DNA from: Gammaproteobacteria bacterium
GTDB lineage: Bacteria > Pseudomonadota > Gammaproteobacteria > Pseudomonadales > Pseudohongiellaceae
DNA length: 64,000 nt
Reading direction: 5' to 3'
Assembly: GCA_029245395.1 (NCBI GenBank)
Contig: JAQWPL010000019.1
Span: 1 to 64,000 of the forward strand
Positions 15,417 through 25,166 of this stretch are shown piece after piece; the stretch's first letter is position 1; every line of letters begins with the position of its first letter. Position numbers and translations under genes: made by a program. The notes beneath the pieces are model-generated. The model made no database searches and was not told the DNA's origin. It worked only from the letters and a program-made list of their open reading frames with translations.

Positions 15417-16445
15417 TCATTCGTCTGTGAAAGTCACATCCTGCAATTCATCAGACATGCCCTGCTCCCAGGTCGACCAACCCGAATTCATTCCATAAGG
15501 CACTCGCTCAAGAATAGCTTCAATTTCATGGAGTTGACCGTCATAGACTTTAAACAACTCAGCTATTCCCCATGTCCAGGGCTGGACCGGGCCTGCAACC
15601 ACTCTCCGGCCATCTGGTGTTACGCCATTTCTGAATTCACCACCGGAATGATCGAAAAACACAAATGAGAACACCAACCCTCTCTCTTCATCTACAGCAA
15701 CATAGCGGCGATCCCTGATCCTGTTGACGAAGAAAATCAGTCCTGACTCAAACTGTTCCATACAGCTCCATTGTGACGAATATCCTGACGCATCAGAGGG
15801 ATCAGGACGAATCTCTCCAGCAGGCGTTGGCGCATTGGTGGATTGATTACCATTTTCAAGCCGATCGCAATCATCAGCGAACGGATAGTCCATCAGGCCA
15901 TCATTTTTCTGCATCCCCACGAAATACATATTGGCTATTTCCAACAATTCCTGCCTGGACATGCGCTGATCATCAGCCAGAGGTGTGGTGAAGGCTGTCC
16001 GTGGCGTCATCGCACTGATTCTTTCTGCAGCCCCCGCACTGCGAACGACAAATTGCTCTATTTCGCTGATGGCGTTGTCTTCAACTCTAAGTCTGAGTGA
16101 AATCAGGGCCGGAGTTCCTTGCAAGGGATCACGATGGTCTTCATAGATATTGCCAAGAAAAGCGACCTGTTGTGCCGGCACATCAGTGACAAAAATACGG
16201 TATTCGCCTTTGCCTTTCATGGTTTGCCAAAGCCCGTCGCGCAGCGACAAACGTTGACCATTTTCAGTGAATCGAATTTCATCCGTTAACGACAAGGCAT
16301 CTGGATTATTATCTACCAGGGCATCTAAATATTGATCCACAAAATTTTCGAGACAAGCTCTGTCACATTCTTGTGCCTGTGATGTTTGGGAAAATACAAG
16401 CAATAAGGAAAGTGTGGCAGCAAGTGATGTCAGTGTTCGTGTCAT
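15417..16445 (-). CDS. Secreted protein, DUF8021/NTF2-like
   Basis: 342 residues with a signal peptide cut after SQAQ. The mature N-terminus CLENFVDQYLDALVDNNPDA, the following FTENGQRLSLRDGLWQTMKG and DNAISEIEQFVVR match the pattern of the DUF8021 group of NTF2-like domains (residues about 25-155). The second half has the same fold signature once more: LLEIANMYFVGMQKNDG, CMEQFESGLIFFVNRIRDRR and VFSFVFFDHSGG. Four cysteines suggest disulfides in the periplasm. No enzyme activity can be assigned. The stop codon is next to repeat copy C. The family name is from memory of the pattern and is less sure than the fold. Confidence 0.65.
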   Translation of the reverse strand: MTRTLTSLAATLSLLLVFSQTSQAQECDRACLENFVDQYLDALVDNNPDALSLTDEIRFTENGQRLSLRDGLWQTMKGKGEYRIFVTDVPAQQVAFLGNIYEDHRDPLQGTPALISLRLRVEDNAISEIEQFVVRSAGAAERISAMTPRTAFTTPLADDQRMSRQELLEIANMYFVGMQKNDGLMDYPFADDCDRLENGNQSTNAPTPAGEIRPDPSDASGYSSQWSCMEQFESGLIFFVNRIRDRRYVAVDEERGLVFSFVFFDHSGGEFRNGVTPDGRRVVAGPVQPWTWGIAELFKVYDGQLHEIEAILERVPYGMNSGWSTWEQGMSDELQDVTFTDE

Positions 16446-16669
16446 GTGATTATGCCTTGGGTGATGCCATTTTACGGAAAGAACGAAAGCCTACTTGATT
16501 TCAAAATAAATTAACATAACAAGTCGTTTTCGGGAATAAACCGGGGAAAAAATAAACATTCCCTATGCCAAAGCAGCGATACATGCCCTGATTTTTTAGT
16601 CTGTTGCAGAGGTTTTATGCTAAATTAGCCCGCTTTGAAATTAAGTAGCATTCACAGGAAAATTGATTA

Positions 16670-17542
16670 ATGACTAAAACTTGCATGGCGCCCGACCCTG
16701 ATACGAAGACGCCAGAATTCAAATTACCCCCTAACGCAACAGACGCTCACTGCCATATTTTCGGGCCCGGGGACAAATACCCTTACTCACCTACACGCAC
16801 GTATACACCCCCTGATGCAGGGCTGGATGATTTCAAGAAATTGCAAAACACGTTGGGGCTTACTCGTGCTGTCCTGGTTAATGCCAGCTGCCATGGCACC
16901 AATAACGACCCTATTCTGGATGCCATCGCCCAAAGCGGTGGCGCGTACCGGGGTGTTGCCAATATCAATAATGATTTCACAGAATCAGACATTGAAAAAC
17001 TCAATGCTGGTGGCTGTCGCGGTTGTCGTTTTAATTTTGTCAGGCATCTTGGTGGCGTCCCAAATATGGATGATTTTCATAGTATTATCAAGAAGATACA
17101 AGGATTTGGCTGGCATGTCGTATTGCATTTTGATGCCATTGATCTAGTAGATTTTCAGGATTTGCTCGATAACTTACCCATTCCCTACATTATCGACCAT
17201 ATGGGACGTGTCCCCACCAAAGATGGTCTGGATCAGGAGCCTTTCAAGATACTGCTGGAATTTGGGAAACGGGATAACTGCTGGGTCAAAGTCTGCGGTG
17301 CTGAGCGGATTTCTTCAGAGGGCCCGCCGTTTACTGATGCTATGCCCTTTGCGAAGGCAATGATAGAAGTAGCACCTGATCGTGTGTTGTGGGGCACGGA
17401 TTGGCCACATCCTAATATTAAACTCCACATGCCCAACGACGGTGATTTAGTGGATTTGATTCCCTTGATGGCGCCTGACGCAGAGTCACAACAGAAATTA
17501 CTTGTAGATAATCCACATCGACTTTATGGATTTTCAAATTAA
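16670..17542 (+). CDS. Amidohydrolase-2 family, 2-pyrone-4,6-dicarboxylate lactonase-like
   Basis: 290 residues, cytoplasmic. The TIM-barrel of PF04909 shows TDAHCHIFGPGDKYPYSP (HxH motif), TRAVLVNASCHGTNND, GCRGCRFNFVR, WHVVLHFDA (His), YIIDHMGRVP (His) and VLWGTDWPHPN (catalytic Asp). The GPGDKYPYSPTRTY and DWPHPN motifs are those of LigI, which opens the lactone of 2-pyrone-4,6-dicarboxylate in protocatechuate/gallate 4,5-cleavage. No other gene of that pathway is adjacent, though an aromatic-acid-type importer lies at 22409. The true lactone may therefore differ. A bidirectional terminator follows. Confidence 0.8.
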   Translation: MTKTCMAPDPDTKTPEFKLPPNATDAHCHIFGPGDKYPYSPTRTYTPPDAGLDDFKKLQNTLGLTRAVLVNASCHGTNNDPILDAIAQSGGAYRGVANINNDFTESDIEKLNAGGCRGCRFNFVRHLGGVPNMDDFHSIIKKIQGFGWHVVLHFDAIDLVDFQDLLDNLPIPYIIDHMGRVPTKDGLDQEPFKILLEFGKRDNCWVKVCGAERISSEGPPFTDAMPFAKAMIEVAPDRVLWGTDWPHPNIKLHMPNDGDLVDLIPLMAPDAESQQKLLVDNPHRLYGFSN

Positions 17543-17610
17543 AGCCATCAAGATTAAGTACTCAAACTGCAGCTACTCTGTTTAGCTAATTATCAAGAAT
17601 CTATTGGCAC

Positions 17611-17639
17611 AAAAAAGCCCGCTTGAAGCGGGTTTTTTT
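17611..17639. terminator. Bidirectional Rho-independent terminator
   Basis: A-tract, CCCGC-TTGAA-GCGGG stem (17618-17632), T-tract. It is placed between the convergent LigI-like and DUF6152 genes. Confidence 0.9.
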
Positions 17640-17657
17640 ACATTTTGTTAAGCGAAT

Positions 17658-18146
17658 TTAATCCACGGTCGGTACAGGAAGTGGCTCGTCGCCGATCTGT
17701 ATAGAGCCTTCCACGGAATCACAATGCATACCTGGTGCTGGCGGAGTTCTTTCGGGGCATTGAAACAAGCCACCTTGTCTGGAACCGGCATTGTCTCCAT
17801 TGCGCAGCGGGTGCATGCCAACACTAAACACTGTGCCGGCAGGAAAAGAATTTACTGACACTCCCTGACGTGCCATTGCTGCCGAGCCCTGCATTTCTAC
17901 AGACCATACAATGGGTTCCCCATCTTCATCTCGCATTACATTTTTTCGTTCTGCGTTCATCGGCGCAAAGAAAATGCCTAGATGATTAGCGGCTGGATCG
18001 ACGCGAGTAACAACCCCGGTAAAAACCCTGACATTGCGCATGTCATACATGGCAAAGGAATGGTGTGCCTGGACGGGGGTGCCAAACAAGCCTGCCATCA
18101 TCAGCAAGGCCATAAAATATTTAGGTAACTTATTGATAAATATCAT
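17658..18146 (-). CDS. DUF6152 family secreted protein
   Basis: 162 residues with a signal peptide cut after VQA. The mature protein starts HHSFAMYDMRNVRVFTGVVT, the hallmark of DUF6152, followed by the OB-fold-like strand pattern RVDPAANHLGIFF and GEPIVWSVEMQGSAAMARQG. Several Met and His residues invite metal binding, but no activity is known. The C-terminal part with CPERTPPAPGMHCDS has a possible disulfide. It lies 61 bases downstream of the large secreted protein gene and is co-transcribed with it; such pairs recur in marine Gammaproteobacteria. The broken gene at 3520 is a paralogue. Confidence 0.8.
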   Translation of the reverse strand: MIFINKLPKYFMALLMMAGLFGTPVQAHHSFAMYDMRNVRVFTGVVTRVDPAANHLGIFFAPMNAERKNVMRDEDGEPIVWSVEMQGSAAMARQGVSVNSFPAGTVFSVGMHPLRNGDNAGSRQGGLFQCPERTPPAPGMHCDSVEGSIQIGDEPLPVPTVD

Positions 18147-18207
18147 TATAATTTACTCTCCTTTTACTTCGATACTTAATCGTTTTTAAAGTATTACCGA
18201 CCTATAC

Positions 18208-19608
18208 TTACTCGAAGCTGAATATATCTTCTTCCTCGGGTTTTTCCATATCCTGCTCAAAATAGGTTTCCCAGAACTGTGCCCAGGGTCGACCATACAT
18301 GTCAGGAATTTCGTATTCTATCACTTCTCCGTGGGAAACAGGTGTAGCCTGACCCTCAATCGGAAAAATGGTCTGTATACATTCTACAAAAGCATAAGGT
18401 GTCGCATCGGGATCATCAAAATCATTTTGCTTGATGTAATTGCGCACAATACGCACCGGTTCAACCCAGACATCCGGGTCGTAAAAAATTGCTTCATGGT
18501 TGAGGCCAACGAAATTTCCCTCCTCATCATGATTAGGCGTATAGATTTCAACGGTCTGCATCAGATTGGAATGTTCTGGTGCAGAATGGTTTTTCCAGGA
18601 CTGAATATTTGATGTCCACGTAATCAATGTATCTCCATCCCAGAACCCAATGCTTTCGCCATACCAGCGCGGCACATCTTCACCCAGTCTAGGAACAAGA
18701 CCGTCCACGTTAAACTCACGACCCACGTGGATATTGGTGATGAAATTCCTCGCCACTCCCGCGAGTATCTGCACCATGTTCGGCGTCACCATCAGGTAGT
18801 GTTCCCAGACAGCAAATTCATGAAAACGACGCGTAAAACCTTCGGGCCAGCAATACTGGGATTGCCACTGCGGTGCATTAGTGTTGCCGTGATGGAAGGA
18901 TTCCTGCACAAAATAAGTCTGATACTCCTCTGTCAGCAGGGACAGGATCGTGGGTATCTGGTTATAACGCATGCGGTACCAGTACTGGTTATTTGGCGTT
19001 CTGGCCGGGTGCTGATATATACCACTCCATTCACCAGGCACGGTGGCGTAAGTGTGCTCTGTGGGGCCACCTCGGCTTTTGGTTTCTTCCATCAGGGCTT
19101 CGTAATGGGCCTGGGCTGTGCCAAAGGCATAGGGACTAACGATGGCTTCCCGGGGATAATCCGTTTCACAATTACCCCAGGGCGCCGTGGCGGGCGGGTT
19201 ATCACCCAGAATACCTGAACCCCTTGCATTGGCACCCCATAAATCTTCAATGGCGGCAGAACTGTTGCAGCGGTAGTAGCGTGGATCCATCCACAAGTCA
19301 CGGTCGACGTAAAAATCATCTGAAGTGAACAAATCCCTTTCCAGCGGTTCGACTCCTTCAGGGCTTTCACTTGCTGGGGCACTGCCTATAAATCTGGACA
19401 CAGAGCCTGGCGCATCAAAGGGACCGCCGCCGCGAATAGTGGCACCGGTCATGGTGAACTCATTGGCATCAGCAGCTAATGGCCAGCCACGTCCAACACT
19501 CTCAAAATCCATCTGGGCAGTTGGCTGAGCCTGAATTGCCGGATTCATAAAGAGACTAACTGCCAGAGACAGCAACACATTTAATTTCAATTTCAATTTC
19601 AATTTCAT
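18208..19608 (-). CDS. Large secreted protein of the DUF6152-associated type
   Basis: 466 residues with a signal peptide; the start region encodes a short KLKLKLK run from the tandem repeat AATTTC at 19586-19604. The protein has no named domain that I can assign, but the segment RWYGESIGFWDGDTLITWTS matches the 'SiGxWxGDTLVVxTtN' motif that occurs in a broad group of exported proteins encoded next to DUF6152. Other features: CETDYPREAIVSPYAFG, many aromatic residues and a His-rich stretch FHHGNTNAPQW. The acidic C-terminus ends EEEDIFSFE. It is the first gene of a two-gene operon with DUF6152, and a cell-surface or periplasmic role is likely. Function unknown. Confidence 0.65.
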   Translation of the reverse strand: MKLKLKLKLNVLLSLAVSLFMNPAIQAQPTAQMDFESVGRGWPLAADANEFTMTGATIRGGGPFDAPGSVSRFIGSAPASESPEGVEPLERDLFTSDDFYVDRDLWMDPRYYRCNSSAAIEDLWGANARGSGILGDNPPATAPWGNCETDYPREAIVSPYAFGTAQAHYEALMEETKSRGGPTEHTYATVPGEWSGIYQHPARTPNNQYWYRMRYNQIPTILSLLTEEYQTYFVQESFHHGNTNAPQWQSQYCWPEGFTRRFHEFAVWEHYLMVTPNMVQILAGVARNFITNIHVGREFNVDGLVPRLGEDVPRWYGESIGFWDGDTLITWTSNIQSWKNHSAPEHSNLMQTVEIYTPNHDEEGNFVGLNHEAIFYDPDVWVEPVRIVRNYIKQNDFDDPDATPYAFVECIQTIFPIEGQATPVSHGEVIEYEIPDMYGRPWAQFWETYFEQDMEKPEEEDIFSFE

Positions 19609-19754
19609 ACTTTCACCAGATGAGTAAAATATTATGCCGCAATACTATTTGCTTATTTTTACTGACAATAGTGCAAACAAGAAGAAATTACACTATCCCA
19701 CGCTACAGCAGGCTTATAGCCTTGTACCTGACTGCATTTCCCGGTCACTTTGTT

Positions 19755-20414
19755 TTATTTTGGCTGTTTCACAAGACGTAAGTAAGGTTTTACAGTCTTC
19801 CAACCGTCTGGATATTTTTCACCAGCTTCCTCGTCAGAAACCGCAGGGACAATAATCACGTCCTCTCCCTTTTTCCAGTTTACGGGTGTTGCCACCTTGT
19901 GGGCTGCAGTGAGTTGCATGGAATCCAGTACGCGCAGAATTTCATCAAAATTTCTGCCAGTCGTCATTGGATAGGTCAGCATCAGTTTTATTTTCTTGTC
20001 CGGGCCTATCACGAATACAGAGCGCACTGTGGCATTAGTCGCTGCAGTTCTGCCCTCCGAAGAACCGGATTCATCTGCAGGCAGCATGTTATACAGTTTT
20101 GCCACTGCCAGATCGGTGTCTCCTATCATAGGATAATTAACCTTATGTCCCTGGGTTTCTTCAATATCCTTTTCCCATTCCAGATGACTGTCTACTGGAT
20201 CAATACTCAAACCAATAATTTTACAATTGCGTTGGGCAAACTCATCTTCCAGACCAGCCATATAACCAAGCTCTGTAGTACATACAGGGGTGAAATCTTT
20301 GGGATGAGAAAACAATACGGTCCACTGGTCTCCAATCCATTCATGGAAGTTGATTTCACCGTGGGTAGTGTCTGCCGTGAAATTGGGCGTTTCATTATTG
20401 ATGCGTAATGACAT
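19755..20414 (-). CDS. 1-Cys peroxiredoxin (Prx6 type)
   Basis: Reduces hydrogen peroxide and organic hydroperoxides. The active site HPKDFTPVCTTELG has the peroxidatic Cys at residue 45, and the PxxxT/SxxC pattern is intact. The long C-terminal arm TPVNWKKGEDVIIVPAVSDE...YPDGWKTVKPYLRLV is the mark of the Prx6 subgroup, which uses one Cys. 219 residues. The start at 20414 is chosen because GGAGGACC lies 8 bases upstream; the in-frame ATG at 20429 is part of that ribosome binding site. Cytoplasmic. It stands between the DUF6152 pair and the ABC exporter, with its own leader. Confidence 0.9.
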   Translation of the reverse strand: MSLRINNETPNFTADTTHGEINFHEWIGDQWTVLFSHPKDFTPVCTTELGYMAGLEDEFAQRNCKIIGLSIDPVDSHLEWEKDIEETQGHKVNYPMIGDTDLAVAKLYNMLPADESGSSEGRTAATNATVRSVFVIGPDKKIKLMLTYPMTTGRNFDEILRVLDSMQLTAAHKVATPVNWKKGEDVIIVPAVSDEEAGEKYPDGWKTVKPYLRLVKQPK

Positions 20415-20515
20415 GTTCAGGTCCTCCAAATTATTTTGTGCCGGGTTGCAAAGGGTAATGCATATCTGACAGTGATGCGAGTCAGACAGACTTCTTTACT
20501 TGTTTTATTAGTTCT

Positions 20516-21277
20516 TTAGTTTTTCAGTCGGTAACCGGTTTTGAATATCCAGTGCAGAACGCCAATGCAGCCACAAAGAAATAGCAATGTCATAGAAATA
20601 CTTACCGTTACATTAACGTCAGATATCTCATAAAAGCTCCATCGAAAACCACTAACAAGGTAGACCACCGGATTGAACAGAGAGACTTTTTGCCAGAAAT
20701 CCGGAAGCATGTTGATGGAATAAAAACTCCCACCTAAAAAAGTAAGAGGCATGACAATCAGCAGGGGAATGATTTGCAACTTTTCAAAATTATCTGCCCA
20801 GATACCGATAATGAAACCAAACATACTGAAGGTCGCAGCTGTCAGCATCAAAAACAACAGCATTATCAATGGATGCAGAATCTGAAAGTCAACAAACATT
20901 GCTGCAGTAAGCAGAATTATCGTCCCTACCATGATGGCCTTGCTGGCAGCCGCACCCACATAACCCATGACTACTTCAGCCGGGGAAACCGGCGCCGACA
21001 GGACTTCATAAATCGTGCCGGTAAAACGGGGAAAATAGATCCCAAAGGAGGCATTGGAAATGCTTTGGGTCAGCAGCATCATCATGGTCAGACCGGGTAC
21101 CAGGAAGGCCGCATAGCTGACACCATCAATGTCGCTCATGCGCGAACCAATAGCACTGCCAAAGACAACGAAATACAAAGAAGTAGATACGACCGGCGAA
21201 ATTATACTTTGTGCGATTGTGCGCCAGGTACGCACCATTTCAAATCTGTAGATTGCCCTGATCGCATAGATATTCAT
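20516..21277 (-). CDS. yadH: ABC-2 type exporter permease (YadH-like)
   Basis: 253 residues with six membrane helices. It opens [20 protein letters not shown] and contains [39 protein letters not shown], and [20 protein letters not shown], the ABC-2 signature before the last helices. It matches the YadH/NodJ branch. The substrate is unknown; family members export lipid-linked or polysaccharide compounds or drugs. Its start overlaps the end of the ATPase gene by 4 bases, so the two are translationally coupled and form a half-size ABC exporter. Confidence 0.85.
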   Translation of the reverse strand: MNIYAIRAIYRFEMVRTWRTIAQSIISPVVSTSLYFVVFGSAIGSRMSDIDGVSYAAFLVPGLTMMMLLTQSISNASFGIYFPRFTGTIYEVLSAPVSPAEVVMGYVGAAASKAIMVGTIILLTAAMFVDFQILHPLIMLLFLMLTAATFSMFGFIIGIWADNFEKLQIIPLLIVMPLTFLGGSFYSINMLPDFWQKVSLFNPVVYLVSGFRWSFYEISDVNVTVSISMTLLFLCGCIGVLHWIFKTGYRLKN

Positions 21278-22194
21278 TTCTTCACCAAGTTAACAAAAAT
21301 TTCTTCCAGAGAATTCTGCTGAGTTTCCAGATCCTTAAACCCCAGACCAGCATTTTCAACAGCATCCAACAAAGCGGTAATATCACTGTTTTCCTGCTGA
21401 GTATCGTAAGTATAGACAAGATCCAACCCTGCATTTTTAAGCTCAAGATTGTAGGCATCCAGTCCCGATGGTAAAGCAGTAACGGCCTGGTTCAAATGCA
21501 GGATAAGCCGCTTTTCTCCCAGCTTTTGCATAAGAGCCGTTTTTTCCTCAACCAATAGAATTCCACCCTGATTGATAATACCTATTCGGTCCGCCATTTC
21601 TTCAGCTTCATCGATATAGTGGGTTGTTAAAATAACTGTGACACCTGACTCTCTAAGCGCCCTAACTACCTGCCACATGTCTTTTCGCAGTTCCACATCT
21701 ACACCAGCAGTTGGTTCGTCTAGAAACAGTATTTCTGGCTCATGGGACAAGGCCTTACCAATCATGACTCGACGTTTCATCCCCCCGGATAAAGTCATTA
21801 TGCGGTTATCTTTTTTATCCCAAAGGGAAAGAGACTTCAGGGTTTTCTCCAGGTGCGCCGGATCAGAGGGCTTGCCAAACAAGCCGCGGGAAAAAGCCAG
21901 AGTATTCCATACGGTTTCAAAAGAATCAGTGGTTAGCTCCTGAGGCACCAGGCCAATGCTGGCACGAGCCTGCCGGTAATCCTTCACGATATCGTAACCG
22001 TTTACACTAACTTGCCCTTCTGTTGGATTAACTATCCCACAGACCACACTGATCAGCGTGGTTTTACCGGCGCCATTTGGCCCGAGAAGAGCAATAATTT
22101 CGCCTTCCCTGATTTCCAAATCGATATTTTTTAGCGCCTGAAAACCGCCTGCATAAGTTTTTGACAGGTTTTCTATTTTAATTACTGAATTCAT
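21274..22194 (-). CDS. yadG: ABC exporter ATP-binding protein (YadG-like)
   Basis: 306 residues. Walker A is GPNGAGKTT (residue 39 on), Q-loop [11 protein letters not shown], signature [15 protein letters not shown], Walker [13 protein letters not shown], and H-loop [14 protein letters not shown]. The C-terminal 80 residues are the regulatory extension of the CcmA/YadG group. Pairs with the permease in the next gene (ATGA overlap). Upstream is a 214-base gap with the terminator of the MFS gene, so it probably has its own promoter in 22195-22350. The specific substrate cannot be read. Confidence 0.9.
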   Translation of the reverse strand: MNSVIKIENLSKTYAGGFQALKNIDLEIREGEIIALLGPNGAGKTTLISVVCGIVNPTEGQVSVNGYDIVKDYRQARASIGLVPQELTTDSFETVWNTLAFSRGLFGKPSDPAHLEKTLKSLSLWDKKDNRIMTLSGGMKRRVMIGKALSHEPEILFLDEPTAGVDVELRKDMWQVVRALRESGVTVILTTHYIDEAEEMADRIGIINQGGILLVEEKTALMQKLGEKRLILHLNQAVTALPSGLDAYNLELKNAGLDLVYTYDTQQENSDITALLDAVENAGLGFKDLETQQNSLEEIFVNLVKK

Positions 22195-22359
22195 ATCAAG
22201 AATACTGCTGTTGAAAAATTAATGCGGTACCTGGAACAAAGTGTCATAGCAAACAGTGATTTGATAACTAGCTAAATAATGTTGGATTATACTTTTTAAG
22301 AACCAGTGTATTTTAAAAGACTAAGATTTTACTCCTAAAGTATCTTTCCTTGAAAAAGC

Positions 22360-22388
22360 AAAAAGGCAGACCAAAGGTCTGCCTTTTT
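22360..22388. terminator. Bidirectional Rho-independent terminator
   Basis: AAAAAGGCAGACC, loop AAA, GGTCTGCCTTTTT: a perfect 13-bp stem downstream of the MFS transporter gene on the minus strand. Confidence 0.9.
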
Positions 22389-22408
22389 GTAAAAGCATTA
22401 AGAATTAA

Positions 22409-23782
22409 TTAGGCCGCTGCAGGTTCCAGTCCTTCACCTTGCACTATCGCTTCTTCTGTATGAGGTGCATCTGCAGGTTTGTCAGTGTTCAGTTTCAGGA
22501 ATATCAGCAAGATAGCCGCAATCATGGAACCTGAACCCATAATCAAGCCTACTGTTGGCAGTGTGCTACCCCCATCAAGTAAGAACCCGGCGAGAATGGG
22601 TGATAAAACTGCTCCACCGCGGCCTACACCAATAACAAAGCCGGTGCCGGTCGCACGCACATGGGTCGGGAAGGAATAAGCCACAATCGAATAAAGCCCG
22701 GATATCCCTGCATTACCAAAGAATCCAGCAAAGGCTGCCAACAACGCCATACGATCAAGGTCAGCTGGTGTACGACCAAATATTGCAACACCAACCATGG
22801 TGCAAGCCAGAATCCCGATGGTCAGGGGTTTCAGGCCAAATCGTGCAGTCGCGATGCCGAATGCTGCACCACCCATGGCGCCGCCAAGATTAGCCCAGGT
22901 GAGAACCATGCCTGCATTGGACGCGGCAAAACCCATGTCAGCAACAATTTTCGGAGTCCACTTGAGAATGAAATAAAAGGTGGTGATATGGAAGAAATAG
23001 GCGGCAGTTACCAATAGTGTCGTGGCAATTAACGCTGGAGAGAAAATATCTCCAATGGATTTTTTCTGTTCAGCCGCAGGCACTTCAGGAAGCACTGATA
23101 TCACAGAATGACCGAGTTTAGTCAGGGAGGCATTGATTTTATCAAGGGCATTCTCCGGCTGCTTTCTAGTCAACCAGTGAACTGATTCAGGGACCATGAA
23201 ATAAACAACAGGAAACAATAAGGCTGTCATTGTGGCTCCGAAATAAAATACGGAACGCCAGTCATAAGTGGCCAGCAGATTCGATGCATACATGCCGCCA
23301 AAGGTGCCCCCCAGTGGATAGCCGATAACCATCAGAGAAATACACATACTGCGCCATTTATTGTTGGAGAATTCCGCCACAGTGGCATTGGTACAAGAGA
23401 GCATGCCACCTATGCCAAGACCGGTCAGCACACGCCAGACAGAAAGTATAAGGGCCGAGGTAGACGTGGTGGCCAGCAACATACCTGAAGCCATAACAAT
23501 CAGACAACCCAAGAGGGTCGGCCGTCTGCCGATTTTATCTGCAACACCCCCCAGAAAAACCGAGCCAATGGCCATGCCTACCAGCTCCGCTGACAGTACA
23601 AAGCCCAGCTGTACTCGGCTAATACCCCATTCTTCGGCGATACCTGGTGAGGCAAAACTGATAGCCAGAACATCAAATCCGTCCATGGCATTGAGAAAAA
23701 CAGTAATGGCAACAACGGTAATCATACCGATGGTCATTTTCGATTGATCGAGCACCTGGCGTGGATCGGTAGCAGTATTCAT
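22409..23782 (-). CDS. MFS transporter, aromatic acid:H+ symporter-like
   Basis: 457 residues with 12 predicted helices. The AAHS signature is clear: FLNAMDGFDVLAISFASPGI in helix 1 (the DGFD motif), EWGISRVQLGFVLSAELVGM, the loop 2-3 motif GGVADKIGRRPTLL, RVLTGLGIGGMLSCTNA with the helix 4 motif, YPLGGTFGG, and helix 8-9 FGLKPLTIGI. The family imports aromatic acids such as protocatechuate, vanillate or benzoate by proton symport. The LigI-like lactonase at 16670 may act on a breakdown product, though the genes are 5 kb apart. A bidirectional terminator follows it. Confidence 0.85.
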   Translation of the reverse strand: MNTATDPRQVLDQSKMTIGMITVVAITVFLNAMDGFDVLAISFASPGIAEEWGISRVQLGFVLSAELVGMAIGSVFLGGVADKIGRRPTLLGCLIVMASGMLLATTSTSALILSVWRVLTGLGIGGMLSCTNATVAEFSNNKWRSMCISLMVIGYPLGGTFGGMYASNLLATYDWRSVFYFGATMTALLFPVVYFMVPESVHWLTRKQPENALDKINASLTKLGHSVISVLPEVPAAEQKKSIGDIFSPALIATTLLVTAAYFFHITTFYFILKWTPKIVADMGFAASNAGMVLTWANLGGAMGGAAFGIATARFGLKPLTIGILACTMVGVAIFGRTPADLDRMALLAAFAGFFGNAGISGLYSIVAYSFPTHVRATGTGFVIGVGRGGAVLSPILAGFLLDGGSTLPTVGLIMGSGSMIAAILLIFLKLNTDKPADAPHTEEAIVQGEGLEPAAA

Positions 23783-24000
23783 GGTGGCTGGTGTCCCCTT
23801 TAATTAATCTGTGATGCCTAATAGCCTGTTTGAGGCGGCATATGGCGTTATATTCTAATTATTCAACGTTGAAGCATAATGCACCCTTCCTGACAAGACA
23901 AGATAGATGGGGCGTATGAAGATAATCAGTGTGGTTGGATTGTTCACTCCTGCTACTTTATACTCTTTTTCCCGAATTCAATGCATTTTGTGATCCCATA

Positions 24001-24936
24001 ATGGTTTATTACTTCAAGCCCTTCAGTGCTTTTAGCGCATTCATTTCAAGCATAGTTCTTAGCATTCTAATCTCAGCCTCTGTGCTTGCCCAGGATATCG
24101 AAATCCAGGAAATTGGCGATCGTATGGCGGTTATTTCGGGCACCGGTACCAATATTCTGGTCAAGCAGTCGGCAAATGGGGAAGTCATGATGATTGACGG
24201 CGGCCTGGAGGAATATTCCCGGCAAACACTGGATGCCATCGGCGACCTGCTGTCGGAAAACTGGGGTAATGAACAGGCGATGATCACGCTTTTGATCAAC
24301 ACACACTGGCATCCAGAACAAACCGGGCTGAATGACTTTTTGGGGACTAGTGGCGCGACAATTTTCGCCCATGAAAATACCCGTCAGTGGCTGACAACCC
24401 CCATCTCAAGGCCCTGGGAAAATAGTACCTTTGAGCCTTTACCCACATCCTCGCAGCCTGGTGAAACCTTTTATCACTACGGTGAGATGGGCCACGGCGG
24501 CACTACTGTTCAGTATGGCTATTTACGCCAGGCCCATACCGATGGCGATATGTATGTCTATTTCCCTGACGAAAATGTGCTCCATGGTGGTGGTGTTATA
24601 GCCAATGATGGCTGGCCGTTAATGGACTGGTGGACCGGCGGCTGGATTGGTGGACTTGCCACTGGCCTGGAAGTGCTGCTGGAAATGGTTGATGACGATA
24701 CTGTCATAGTACCGGCCAATGGGCCGCTGATGAATAAATCTGATTTGCAGGCTATGCGCGACATGTATGCCACTATTTTTCAGCGTATTAGTGGCGGTTT
24801 TCGTGCTGCCAACAGCATTGATGATACGTTGTCTGATGAACCCACGGCCGAATTCAATGACCAATATGGTGACCCTGAAGCTTTTATTCGCAGGTCACAT
24901 GAAAGCCTGATCCCCCATTACACGCCGGATGCATGA
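24001..24936 (+). CDS. Exported metallo-beta-lactamase-fold protein with altered metal motif
   Basis: 311 residues with an N-terminal signal peptide cut after VLAQ. The fold is readable: DRMAVISGTGTNILVKQSAN, MMIDGGLEEYS, LLINTHWHPEQTGLNDFLG, QAHTDGDMYVYFPDENVLHG and VIVPANGPLM. The metal motif, normally HxHxDH, reads His102-Trp-His104-Pro-Glu106-Gln107, so the Asp and third His are Glu and Gln. I recall the HWHPEQTG form as common to a subgroup of these proteins, so it is more likely a family trait than a mutation, with a changed metal site. The later His of AHTDGD is kept. The start at 24001 is chosen because it begins a signal peptide. It lies alone, divergent from the MFS gene. Confidence 0.75.
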   Translation: MVYYFKPFSAFSAFISSIVLSILISASVLAQDIEIQEIGDRMAVISGTGTNILVKQSANGEVMMIDGGLEEYSRQTLDAIGDLLSENWGNEQAMITLLINTHWHPEQTGLNDFLGTSGATIFAHENTRQWLTTPISRPWENSTFEPLPTSSQPGETFYHYGEMGHGGTTVQYGYLRQAHTDGDMYVYFPDENVLHGGGVIANDGWPLMDWWTGGWIGGLATGLEVLLEMVDDDTVIVPANGPLMNKSDLQAMRDMYATIFQRISGGFRAANSIDDTLSDEPTAEFNDQYGDPEAFIRRSHESLIPHYTPDA

Positions 24937-25166
24937 CATTACAATCGAATTTTACTTACTATTTTAAATAAATTACCCTATTCCTAGCCCAAGCTACTGG
25001 AATAACTACATTTTTTCGTGCAATCAGGTCGGCTACAGATAGTAAACTTGTTGAATGCAGCCCCTGATTTGTAATGAAAAAAAACCTGAAATTCAGTAGT
25101 ATCAACCTTAATTGAATTCGGTAGCCTGGATCTTAATTTCAGAAAGACCAAACAGAGGTTAAAGCA

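Noticed and set aside
24937-25166. Possible missing DUF1592-type partner upstream of DUF1552
   Set aside because: The 230-base gap holds no frame with the cytochrome-like motif; the partner is simply not here.
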